From a virus, in the IMG/VR virus record IMGVR_UViG_3300042876_000075, positions 1-45,203 of that record: a DNA stretch of 45,203 bases; one strand, given 5' to 3'. A program made the position numbers and the translations under genes. This document shows positions 24,178 through 31,646 of the stretch, one piece after another; the first letter of the stretch is position 1, and each line of letters begins with the position of its first letter. The notes under the pieces were generated by a model that made no database searches, was not told where the DNA came from, and saw only the letters and a program-made list of their open reading frames with translations.

Positions 24178-25299
24178 TTATCTATTTAAACGTCTTTGTA
24201 TATCTTTAATTCTGATCTCCACATTTTTACCGGGCTGCCCTACCCTGGCTCTTGTAGGAGCTGTATTCGCAAGAAGTTGACTTGCCAGTAATTGAATTCT
24301 TTCTAGTGAAGCGTTCTGTAAGCGGCTGCCAAGCTGTGCTTTTATCATATCTACCACTAGTTCTTCATTCGGCCTATCAGAAATATCTTTAGGCATTACT
24401 CTTAGTCTTTGTTCTACGGAAGCTAAATATTCTAAACCTTTTAGTGCATCTTTCCTTTGGGCACGTAGCTCATTCAATTGCGTAGCAGAGCTTGTATAAG
24501 TTTCATTAAAAAGAGCTTTTATTTCTCTTATCGAGTGCTCAACAAAATAAGTAGCTCTGGTCATAGGGTAAGGAGTTCCTTCACCCTTCATAACTCCCCT
24601 AACTTTAGGAGAGGCTACACCATAATTTAGAATCGACCACCAAGGAGCTTTAGCGCCAGTAAAAGAACTTTGTCTATCTCTAATTGTTTTCCAATACTTA
24701 GCTCTATACTTTTCTAAGTCATATTCTCTTGGTTTCTTTTTCTTTTTAGTTTTATCTGTAAGATGCCCGTGTCTTTTCGGGGGTGGAATTGCTGTAAACT
24801 CTCTGGCTACTCTGTAATATTTTTCTCGCCAAAACAGAGATAGTAGTGCTGGATCTGCTGTTCCTTTTACGTTATTAGATTCTCTTGCGTCCGATACAGC
24901 AACAGCATATAACGCTAAGTTTCCAGCGACTTCATCCATATCTATTTTAACATTTACTGTATTACTATCAGGTTTATACTCAATAATAATAGCTCTAGGA
25001 TCTCTTAGAGCATCCATGAAATCTCTATCAAAGTATATTCCTTCTTTACCACCAAAATCAAATTCTGTTCCTTTTATGGCATTCATTCCATTACGAATAA
25101 GAATTTGTTGTGCCTGTTGCATAACAGAATTCATAGCAACTTCTTTTGGTTGGTTTACTGTATCTAGTGCTGCCTCTGCTTTTTCTACCGCCCTAACTAG
25201 CTCTTCTTTCTTTTCTTGAATATATAGAAGAGCTTTTTCTTTATTTTTCAAATAGCGTATTTGCCTATTAATTTCTTCTATATACTCTTGACGATTCAT
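24178..25299 (-). CDS. Probable neck/connector structural protein, 373 aa
   Basis: Helical coiled-coil N-terminal part (residues 1-65), a central region with SLFWREKYYRVAREF, a very basic stretch DKTKKKKKPREY (about 181-192) and WWSILNYGV (about 219-227), and a helical C-terminal part. The mix is like minor neck proteins of Gram-positive siphoviruses, but I cannot name a family. It starts in TAATG overlap with the 76-aa gene and is followed at once by the AGGAGG box of the next gene. Role inferred from position between connector and tail tube genes. Confidence 0.5.
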   Translation of the reverse strand: MNRQEYIEEINRQIRYLKNKEKALLYIQEKKEELVRAVEKAEAALDTVNQPKEVAMNSVMQQAQQILIRNGMNAIKGTEFDFGGKEGIYFDRDFMDALRDPRAIIIEYKPDSNTVNVKIDMDEVAGNLALYAVAVSDARESNNVKGTADPALLSLFWREKYYRVAREFTAIPPPKRHGHLTDKTKKKKKPREYDLEKYRAKYWKTIRDRQSSFTGAKAPWWSILNYGVASPKVRGVMKGEGTPYPMTRATYFVEHSIREIKALFNETYTSSATQLNELRAQRKDALKGLEYLASVEQRLRVMPKDISDRPNEELVVDMIKAQLGSRLQNASLERIQLLASQLLANTAPTRARVGQPGKNVEIRIKDIQRRLNR

Positions 25300-25529
25300 T
25301 ACTTAGAACCCTCGAAATCATCTCCAAAAATTGTTCTTACTACAGAACGAGAAAACTCATTGGTATGGTCCAATACAATTTTTCTAATTAGTTTATAATC
25401 ATCAGAACCAGTATCAAGAATGTTTTCTAACTCACTTAGTAAAAGTCTTTGGTGTAGTTTCTTTTTTCTATTAATAAAATCAATAAGGTCAATTGTTTCG
25501 ACCCTTTGAATTATTTTGAATTCTTCCAT
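25299..25529 (-). CDS. Small helical protein in connector block, 76 aa
   Basis: Charged helical protein (RKKKLHQRLLLSELENIL, DYKLIRKIVLDHTNEFSRSV) with no recognised family. GGAAAGGATATAAA precedes its ATG. The stop overlaps the next start (TAATG). Position suggests a small head-tail joining or assembly factor; this is inference. Confidence 0.55.
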   Translation of the reverse strand: MEEFKIIQRVETIDLIDFINRKKKLHQRLLLSELENILDTGSDDYKLIRKIVLDHTNEFSRSVVRTIFGDDFEGSK

Positions 25530-25543
25530 TTTATATCCTTTCC

Positions 25544-25972
25544 TTACTTACGGATTAGGTCTACGAGTATTCGATTTAGCTCCTTAACCCCTCGTAAAAT
25601 TATTTTCCTTACGTCATAATTTTCATTATCAACCCAAACATAGTTAGTATTCTTTACTAAGTTTAGATTGGCTAAAGTATAGTTGATTTGTATTCTACAA
25701 TCTCCATCTACTAGCTTACCACCAGTTTGCCAATTTAGAACTTCATCTTGTGCGTGGGTAATATGTGCTAGCATTGTAGTACCTGACATAGTATAAATAT
25801 ACCCTTCTCCACTACAAACGATACAGAAGGAGTTTGTAGATGTATCAGTTATAGGATCTATGCTACAAGCAGAACAAGTAGTTTTATGCTGTTCGTAGAA
25901 AATTACTTCCCTGCCAATACCTGATCTAATAGCATCTATAACTTCACGAGTTTCAGGGAATGTAATAATCAT
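25544..25972 (-). CDS. Head-tail connector protein with zinc-ribbon-like motif, 142 aa
   Basis: Contains two Cys-x-x-Cys pairs (Cys33/Cys36 and Cys50/Cys53), a zinc-ribbon arrangement seen in some small head-closure proteins of phages, followed by a beta-rich barrel-like part (GDCRIQINYTLANLNLVKNT, YVWVDNENYDVRKIILRGVK) typical of head completion proteins. It lies in the connector block, after a GT4 glycosyltransferase gene that ends 4 bases upstream. Probably closes the portal channel or binds the tail. Confidence 0.6.
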   Translation of the reverse strand: MIITFPETREVIDAIRSGIGREVIFYEQHKTTCSACSIDPITDTSTNSFCIVCSGEGYIYTMSGTTMLAHITHAQDEVLNWQTGGKLVDGDCRIQINYTLANLNLVKNTNYVWVDNENYDVRKIILRGVKELNRILVDLIRK

Positions 25973-25975
25973 TTA

Positions 25976-27145
25976 TTATCCCTCAAAAATTTCTGCCCAA
26001 GTTTTAGAAATCTCTTGCCAAGAATATTCTGGTGAAGAGAACTTCTTTAGACCTTGTTCAGCTAAAGTATTATATAAATCTTTGTTGTTGTAGAGTAATT
26101 CTAGTTTTTCTGCTACGTCTTCTGGTCTTACTAATTTCCCCACAGTCATAATATTATCTAGGGTGTAGTTCATCTTTGTTGGGATAAGCAAGCCACAATC
26201 ATAGTAAAGCTCTTGTAAAGCACTATGATCTGCAACAACCTGTGGAGCACCAGTAATAGCGTGCTCAATATTTGTTAGGCTAAAACCCTCTCCTACACCA
26301 GTATTAATTCCTACATCTGTAGCATTATAAATTAGATTTAATCTTTCTGCTGGAATTCTTTGAACGCCAGTAGTTAAACTTGTGAGTAACAATCTTCCAC
26401 CAATAGCTAATCTTTGTGCCATCTTTGGAATATTAATTGCAGAATCAACTACTCCACAATGCATATAAATTTTAACATTTGCAGGTTTATTTTCTGCAAA
26501 CATTTTAAAACCTTCCATAGCAATATCTAATCGTTTACGAGGTTGATTACGACTAGCAGAAAGGACTATAAAGCTATTAATAAATTCATCTTTATCTGGA
26601 TAGATCATTCTTTTTAGATCTTCTTTAGGTCTAGAAACTTTAAAGAAAACTTTTTGATCTATACCATGAGGAACAATTTTTATTCTATCCTCTAATTGTG
26701 GGCTTGCCTTTATCATTTCCCGCTTACCAAATTCTGTATAAGCTACTGGAACTGATACAACATCAAAAGGTTTGTACCAATCGCTGTCATGTTCAGCAGC
26801 ATCAACGGGAGTATAAGTAACTATTCTAGGAAGCTCTTTATCTTTATAAATCTCCTTTAGCTTATCTAGCATAGGCTGTTGTATCCAAGCATCGTTTATA
26901 ATAAATATAACATCTGGTTGCTCGTGCTTTACAATGTCTTCCACTCTTTTTATTCCATATATATCCCCGTTTGTTGAAGCGGGATAGATCTTATATGGAT
27001 AGTTATGTGGATCACCATAGTAATTTACACCTATTGCAACTACATCATAATTTCTAGGTAAGTACTTTACAATAGAGTGTGCTACTCTAGCAAACCCAGT
27101 TTCAACAACTTGGTCAGCCCAAACTAATAATTTTATCCTTTTCAT
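25976..27145 (-). CDS. GT4-family glycosyltransferase, 389 aa
   Basis: GT-B retaining glycosyltransferase of the GT4 type. The N-terminal half begins LLVWADQVVETGFARVAHSI and includes FDVVSVPVAYTEFGKREM and VPHGIDQKVFF. The C-terminal half has the sugar-nucleotide binding pattern ASRNQPRKRLDIAMEGFKMF and the donor-site motif GVGEGFSLTNIEHAITGAPQ, the equivalent of the E-x7-E signature. It sits between two connector genes rather than with the sugar island 9 kb away. The flanking virion genes suggest a virion protein (capsid or neck) as acceptor, but a cell-surface glycan is equally possible. Confidence 0.9.
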   Translation of the reverse strand: MKRIKLLVWADQVVETGFARVAHSIVKYLPRNYDVVAIGVNYYGDPHNYPYKIYPASTNGDIYGIKRVEDIVKHEQPDVIFIINDAWIQQPMLDKLKEIYKDKELPRIVTYTPVDAAEHDSDWYKPFDVVSVPVAYTEFGKREMIKASPQLEDRIKIVPHGIDQKVFFKVSRPKEDLKRMIYPDKDEFINSFIVLSASRNQPRKRLDIAMEGFKMFAENKPANVKIYMHCGVVDSAINIPKMAQRLAIGGRLLLTSLTTGVQRIPAERLNLIYNATDVGINTGVGEGFSLTNIEHAITGAPQVVADHSALQELYYDCGLLIPTKMNYTLDNIMTVGKLVRPEDVAEKLELLYNNKDLYNTLAEQGLKKFSSPEYSWQEISKTWAEIFEG

Positions 27146-27162
27146 ATTCCTTTATCCTTTCT

Positions 27163-27672
27163 TTATAACTCGCCTTTAGACTCGTATTCGTTATTCTTGT
27201 ATCCTGGTAGAGATTGTTTATCTGTTACAGCTAATCTTCTTGTGGGGGATAAGACTAGTTTATCTAGTTCGTCAATGAGACGTTTTAGATTACTGTCTTT
27301 CATTCTTCCACCTTCTATATTACTAAAAGATATTTCATTATCTTTCCAGCTAGAAGTAGAATAAGCTGAATTTTCTAAGCTGCCTTCCAACATTATTATT
27401 GATGCCATTAGTATAATAACAGCTTCGTCTTTTTTCTCTATAATACCTTCTACAGATTCTTCTGTTGAAAATTGTAAATAACTATCTGTATTCCTGTATA
27501 GCTCTCCATCTGCATTTATTAGGTATTTAGACTTATTGTATCTTTGAAACTTTTTAGCAGCTAGATTTAAGGCAGCTAAAATCCAAGCATCAATATATCT
27601 GTAAGGAGCAATAAAGTCTCCGATATTTACTCTTACTTCTTGTATTAAATAATCTAGTGCTATTGTTGCCAT
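27163..27672 (-). CDS. Head-tail connector/adaptor protein (gp6-like), 169 aa
   Basis: Helical N-terminal part, IQEVRVNIGDFIAPYRYIDA then ILAALNLAAKKFQRYN, resembles the helical adaptor proteins that dock below the portal in many siphoviruses. The position, two genes after the capsid gene, fits. No motif gives certainty. Confidence 0.6.
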   Translation of the reverse strand: MATIALDYLIQEVRVNIGDFIAPYRYIDAWILAALNLAAKKFQRYNKSKYLINADGELYRNTDSYLQFSTEESVEGIIEKKDEAVIILMASIIMLEGSLENSAYSTSSWKDNEISFSNIEGGRMKDSNLKRLIDELDKLVLSPTRRLAVTDKQSLPGYKNNEYESKGEL

Positions 27673-27675
27673 TTA

Positions 27676-28173
27676 TTATTCCTGTTTTAGTTGAGTGAAT
27701 TGTAGCTCAGCTAGTCTAGTTTCAATAGCTTTTACAAATCGCTCAGATTTTTCTTCTCGTCTAGCAGCCTCTAGAAGTCTATTTACAAAAGCCTCTGAAT
27801 CTGTTTTCTGAAGAATATTTTGTACAGCATTAAATCTGCTATTAATAATTTTTAGAACTTCTTCATCGGACGACTGTTCTAGTGGAACATCTGCCTCTGG
27901 TTCATCTTTCTTTGATTCAATTCTAATGATTAGACCTTCTTTAAATAAACGTCTGTTCTGTCTAGTGAAGAAAACATCTTCAGCGTCAGACCAAGATCTA
28001 TAGATAGATTCATCTTCCCCAGGTTTTCCAGTAAGAAGAGATCCATTAGGTTCGCCTGTAAATGGATTTAAAATCTGAACGTTTACCTTAGAGATTACGG
28101 TTTTCTGATATGTACCGATAGGATTACCAGTTTGCATAGCAGAGAAAACACCCGGATCAAATTGCTTATTCAT
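27676..28173 (-). CDS. Hypothetical protein after the capsid gene, 165 aa
   Basis: Unrecognised. The N-terminal 60 residues contain VNVQILNPFTGEPNGSLLTG, and the rest is helical and charged (EEVLKIINSRFNAVQNILQK, EAARREEKSERFVKAIETRL). It starts after the capsid-gene terminator with its own AAAGGA and AAGG boxes. Possibly a minor head or neck component by position only. Confidence 0.5.
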   Translation of the reverse strand: MNKQFDPGVFSAMQTGNPIGTYQKTVISKVNVQILNPFTGEPNGSLLTGKPGEDESIYRSWSDAEDVFFTRQNRRLFKEGLIIRIESKKDEPEADVPLEQSSDEEVLKIINSRFNAVQNILQKTDSEAFVNRLLEAARREEKSERFVKAIETRLAELQFTQLKQE

Positions 28174-28206
28174 ACCTTAATTTATTATCCTTTCAAATTA
28201 AAAATA

Positions 28207-28240
28207 AAAGGAGATGGAGATTTTAACTTCCATCTCCTTT
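28207..28240 (-). terminator. Terminator after the major capsid gene
   Basis: Perfect 12-bp stem (28207-28218 with 28229-28240), 10-base loop, 15 bases beyond the capsid stop codon. On the minus strand it is followed by TATTTTTAATTT. A leaky terminator here would give high capsid output relative to the downstream tail genes. Confidence 0.8.
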
Positions 28241-28254
28241 ATTACTAAAACAAA

Positions 28255-28993
28255 TTATGCAACTTTGAGAACGCCGATTCCCTGGGCATTATCAATAATC
28301 ATACCAAATTGCTGATATAATCTGAATGTCCATTGTGGAGGAACGGGGCGTTGATCGGTCCATTCGCTAGGAATGGCATTACCGAAAGTAACAAACTCAC
28401 CAACATTTTCGCCAATAACGAGAATTTTATCTTCTGGAACTAGCTTGTTATAAGTATCGGGGCTATCATAATCCTGTCTTACTACAACTAGTGGAACGCC
28501 TAGATATTGACCAACCCAACCAGTTCGGCGTAGTTCGTCAGAAATATTCTGAAGCATACCGTCAGTTGAAGAATAGGTATCCCAACCGATGAAAGCCATG
28601 ATTGGCTGTAAAGCCGCACGAGTACCAACAATAGCCTTGGCTCCTGGTGTGGTCTGATTGATAGTTTCAATCATATCGTCTAGAGCGGTTTTAGTTACTG
28701 AAGTACCAACGTTGGTAAAATTATCGGGAGTATTTGTAGCGGTCCAGATTGTAGTTAGGGCGGTGAAAACTTTGTTCATGAAATAATCACGAAGAACAGC
28801 TTGCATCTCACTCTTAATGCTCTGAACAGTACCAATCTCACCTGCCTGAAGTTCCCAATCATTAGCGGTAACAGATACGATAGCACCGTCAAGAATGTAG
28901 TTCATTCTTTCCGATACTGTAATCTCGCTAGTTAGAGGGATAGCGCCAGGAACAAAAGTATGAGCACGAATGCCCTTTCGAACTTTCTTGACT
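28255..28993 (-). CDS. Major capsid protein, exon 2
   Basis: Second exon of the capsid gene. With exon 1 (29830-30002) it gives 912 bases, 303 residues. It begins with the last base of a Leu codon and continues VKKVRKGIRAHTFVPG, then ITVSERMNYILDG, ANDWELQAGEIGTVQSI, and ends GMIIDNAQGIGVLKVA. The TTDFIGLLLN..SMKPGDAL part in exon 1 together with these beta and spine-helix patterns is HK97-fold-like, as in major capsid proteins of many Gram-positive siphoviruses. Neighbours (decoration protein, protease/scaffold, portal upstream) agree. The open frame alone seems to begin at an internal ATG (28905), but coding clearly extends to the 3' splice site. Confidence 0.9.
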
Positions 28994-29829
28994 CAAATTT
29001 GTTGTATCCACATCATTTCTGTGTGGCTTCTTCTGATTTCGCAGAAGTTCGGACTATCTCATCATCGTCAGCATTACCTGTTACGAGTTCTACATACGGA
29101 TTTATTTTATATTGGAAACTTGGAAATATATAATTATATATACCATCCAAGAACTTTGGAAAACTTTTTCTTTGAAGAGACAAAATATAAGTTTGCTCCC
29201 CATTAGAGTTTATAGAATGTTTATTTATATTGAACTCTATTCCAAGTTTTTCTTTTATAGCTTCTTTTATTAGGAGATTATCTCCATAACTAAAACAGTT
29301 TGTAGCTATATTTGGTACTGCGTATTCATAATGGCTGTCTTTGTAGTCTTGTTTTACTAATCTAAGATTTCCATCATCCATATACCAAATAGCTAACGTT
29401 TCCCAATCTAAAAGCGTTAGATAATGCGGATCTATTACTTTTTTTCCTAATAAGTACATTCTAGAATGTACTTTAGTATATATTGGATTTGTTCTAGTTA
29501 CAGTTTTTACTATTGTTTTTCTATTTTGGCGTTTATCATTTATTTCATAAGTAGTAACTTTTGTAAAGTTTTCTAATATTGATTTACGCCAATTTATATA
29601 ATCTAGGTTATCTATTATGTTATTAGCTTCGAACCTGCACTCGGTTCCATGATAACCTATATACCCATCTCCATAAGTAAAAGCAACTATATATTTTACT
29701 TCTTCTTTTTTATCCATAGTCTCTACACCTCTCATAACGAGTTGGCACGGGATTGTCCTTTTCAGGAGTTTCCCCGTTTTTAGTAGAATTTTCTTAGACA
29801 ATTTTTTGTCTAAGCCCCAGTTTTAGTTT
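28994..29829 (-). mobile_element. Group I intron (836 nt) in the major capsid gene
   Basis: All core elements can be read on the minus strand. P1: exon end GCCCT pairs with GGGGC, placing the required U.G pair at the splice site (exon 1 ends at 29830). P2: 9-bp stem CTTAGACAA/TTGTCTAAG. P3: TTCTAC with GTAGAG. P4: ACGGG with CCCGT. P7: GACTA (29721-29717) with TAGTC (29056-29052), in the conserved context GATAGTCC. P9: CTTCTG/CAGAAG; a last stem CCACA/TGTGG follows. The intron ends in the required G (28994), and the first bases of exon 2 (AGT) can form P10 with ACT next to the guide. Joining 29830 to 28993 restores the frame exactly. Confidence 0.93.
29013..29717 (-). CDS. LAGLIDADG homing endonuclease inside the intron, 234 aa
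   Basis: Two-motif LAGLIDADG enzyme: motif 1 VAFTYGDGYIG (residues 11-21, acidic Asp17) and motif 2 LAIWYMDDGNL (107-117, Asp113/Asp114), with the spacing expected for a single-chain enzyme. It would cut intronless capsid alleles and spread the intron. I start it at ATG 29717; the longer open frame (to 29801) would be translated from RNA that forms P3-P6. The ATG begins at the last base of the P7 5' strand, and the final 17 codons run through the P7 3' strand and P9, so the gene and the ribozyme share sequence. AGAGG lies about ten bases upstream. Confidence 0.92.
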   Translation of the reverse strand: MDKKEEVKYIVAFTYGDGYIGYHGTECRFEANNIIDNLDYINWRKSILENFTKVTTYEINDKRQNRKTIVKTVTRTNPIYTKVHSRMYLLGKKVIDPHYLTLLDWETLAIWYMDDGNLRLVKQDYKDSHYEYAVPNIATNCFSYGDNLLIKEAIKEKLGIEFNINKHSINSNGEQTYILSLQRKSFPKFLDGIYNYIFPSFQYKINPYVELVTGNADDDEIVRTSAKSEEATQK

Positions 29830-30002
29830 AGGGCGTCACCGGGTTTCATACTTCTAGTATTGAGTAATAGCCCAATAAAATCTGTAGTAAGATGACCGGG
29901 ATCAATATACTCTACCATCATTTCAGCAAAGGCTTCTCGTTCCTTTTGTTCTTTCATTAGAGAAGCTGCTGATTCTAAATATTGCTTTAATTCATTGTCC
30001 AT
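29830..30002 (-). CDS. Major capsid protein, exon 1 (57 codons plus 2 bases)
   Basis: Reads from ATG 30002 (GGAG about 14 bases upstream) to the 5' splice site. The protein starts MDNELKQYLESAASLMKEQK, a helical N-arm, and goes on to ..HLTTDFIGLLLNTRSMKPGDA. Without splicing the frame stops two codons later (AAC TAA), so the fragment is meaningful only when joined to exon 2. It is too short, and broken, to be seen as a gene by itself. Confidence 0.9.
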
Positions 30003-30030
30003 TGAATTTGTAATTCTCCGTTATTTAATA

Positions 30031-30606
30031 TTAGAACTCACGAGTAGTGAAAGTCATATCATAGGTAGAGGTGTTGAATTCAACAACAGTACCAACAACT
30101 ACATCTGAATCCCAAGTAGCCTGATATTGTAATTTGCCTTTATCAGTTCCAGAAATGCTAACTGAAAGTGCACAACCTGGGGTCTGCATAGCTGCATTGT
30201 ATAAATACTGACCAGACTGTACTGTATAAGTTCCAGCACCAAAAGCTAAAGCTGAAGTACCGGATGGGATTGTAACACCACTCTGATAACCAGGATAGGT
30301 TAGCCATACTGTAGCAGAAAATGGAACATTAGCTGCTGTACCAAATCCACCCCGTCTTAGCGACCAAGAGTAAGCTGGCATTGGAACATAGTATGGGGGT
30401 TGGCGATTATCTACTGCCCAAGTAACGATAAAGCGAGCACGCTTAGCTTCATCTGCTGTGGTAGGTAGCTTTACTGCTGGAAGGTCGGTTTGTGAACCAA
30501 AGTCGTGATTAAAGGTGTGAGAAGTTAGGCAGACCATTCGGCCTTCAGCCATATCTTCATTTACCACAACACCTAAAATATCACCAATAACTTTATTAAT
30601 TTCCAT
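30031..30606 (-). CDS. Probable capsid decoration protein, 191 aa
   Basis: Beta-rich, low-charge protein coded directly before the capsid gene. The start EINKVIGDILGVVVNEDMAE followed by GRMVCLT and a later AKRARFIVTWAVDNRQPP resembles head decoration or stabilisation proteins whose N-arm contains a short loop binding the capsid. The C-terminal part (GQYLYNAAMQTPG...LQYQATWDSDVVVGTVVEFN) suits this too. Position is the strongest argument. Confidence 0.6.
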   Translation of the reverse strand: MEINKVIGDILGVVVNEDMAEGRMVCLTSHTFNHDFGSQTDLPAVKLPTTADEAKRARFIVTWAVDNRQPPYYVPMPAYSWSLRRGGFGTAANVPFSATVWLTYPGYQSGVTIPSGTSALAFGAGTYTVQSGQYLYNAAMQTPGCALSVSISGTDKGKLQYQATWDSDVVVGTVVEFNTSTYDMTFTTREF

Positions 30607-30623
30607 TGTTATTTTATCCTCAA

Positions 30624-31571
30624 TTATTTACTATTGCGAAGTCGTCTTCCGAGTTCTTTAGGATCAACGGAAGTACTAGTTTTGTTTATAATAGGTAGAG
30701 CATCAGATTTCTTTTCTGATGCAGTTGCTAATTCAGCAGAAAAACTAATTAGATCTTGGATCATAAAATCTAGTGATCCATCATCAAGTGCTAGAAGTCT
30801 TTCTTTATTAGTATCAAAATATTCATCACTTCTGACTAAACCAGAATCAACGAATTTTGCTTTGATAGCTGCGAATTTGCTTTCCTTTTCTTTTGCTAAT
30901 TCAACCTCTTCTTTGAAAGAAGCAAGAGACTGATTTTCTGATTTTAGCTGTTCAATCTCAGTATCTTTAGCGGAGAGTGCAAGTTCTAGCTCAGCTACCT
31001 TTGCTTTTAGGGTTTCAAGTTCATCCAACTTATTTTCCTCCATATCATTTTCGGCAGAAGCTACGGCTAGAATAGGAGTCCTACCAGCATACGCTGGCAT
31101 ACCAACGAATGTAGTTGCACGCAGAGCAGTATCACGTAAAGCAATTACACCATCTGGTTCTTCATCTTTGGATGCGTAAAGCACTTCCCATGATAAATTA
31201 AGTGGGGTTCCTTTATCATAAAGTTCTTTAATCATCTGAACATCTTCGGGACGCTCTCTAGACCATAGTGCAGCTAAACCTTTTATATAGTTGTTTTCTT
31301 TCGTTAGAGCAGTAATAACTCCTAGTGGAAAAGATTCAGCATGACCGGGTTTTATTTCTTTGGCAGCCATTTTAATCGGAGCATTAACTCCGCTTTTGAT
31401 TAGGTTATCAAATTCTTCTAGTGGAATTCTTTCTTTATTTACATTTGGTTGGTCGTCTGTTAAAATAAATTTGCACCAACGAAATGTAGGATTTAGAGTT
31501 ATAGAAGCAAAAGCTTCATCTTCCTCGCCATCAATAAATTGAAATTCCTTTATTTCAAAGTTTTGTTCCAT
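30624..31571 (-). CDS. Capsid maturation protease-like protein with scaffold tail, 315 aa
   Basis: The N-terminal ~175 residues show the pattern of prohead protease-like proteins: GHAESFPLGVITALTKENN, then ALWSRERPEDVQMIKELYDK, LNLSWEVLYAS and ALRATTFVGMPAYAGRTP. The His of GHAESF and the Ser of LSWEV are candidate catalytic residues. Residues 180-245 are a strong coiled coil (LDELETLKAKVAELELALSA), followed by a helical tail, as expected for an internal scaffold. A protease-scaffold fusion in one gene between portal and capsid genes is common. Whether the protease is active cannot be told from the sequence alone. Confidence 0.65.
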   Translation of the reverse strand: MEQNFEIKEFQFIDGEEDEAFASITLNPTFRWCKFILTDDQPNVNKERIPLEEFDNLIKSGVNAPIKMAAKEIKPGHAESFPLGVITALTKENNYIKGLAALWSRERPEDVQMIKELYDKGTPLNLSWEVLYASKDEEPDGVIALRDTALRATTFVGMPAYAGRTPILAVASAENDMEENKLDELETLKAKVAELELALSAKDTEIEQLKSENQSLASFKEEVELAKEKESKFAAIKAKFVDSGLVRSDEYFDTNKERLLALDDGSLDFMIQDLISFSAELATASEKKSDALPIINKTSTSVDPKELGRRLRNSK

Positions 31572-31592
31572 AATTCCTCATTAATATATTTA

Positions 31593-31641
31593 TTATACTA
31601 TACTTATAGTATAACATATTTTTATATTTTGACATTGATAT
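31593..31641 (-). promoter_or_regulatory. Candidate leftward promoter with overlapping dyad, before the head genes
   Basis: The 75-base gap before the protease gene is AT-rich and unusually long for this array. On the minus strand an extended -10 (TGTTATACT) lies 17 bases after a poor -35 (ATGTCA). A perfect 9-bp inverted repeat (31593-31601 with 31606-31614, loop 4) overlaps it. It could be a promoter with operator, or only an AT-rich hairpin. Confidence 0.35.
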
Positions 31642-31646
31642 AACCA

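Noticed and set aside
29718-29801. Longer N-terminus of the LAGLIDADG protein (29013-29801)
   Set aside because: The extra 28 codons are the ribozyme P3-P6 segment, with no ribosome site. The motif-bearing protein naturally begins at MDKKEEV.
28905-30002. Intein rather than intron in the capsid gene
   Set aside because: The exon 1 frame meets TAA two codons past the splice site and the endonuclease frame is not continuous with either exon. Intein splice motifs are absent while group I core pairings are present.
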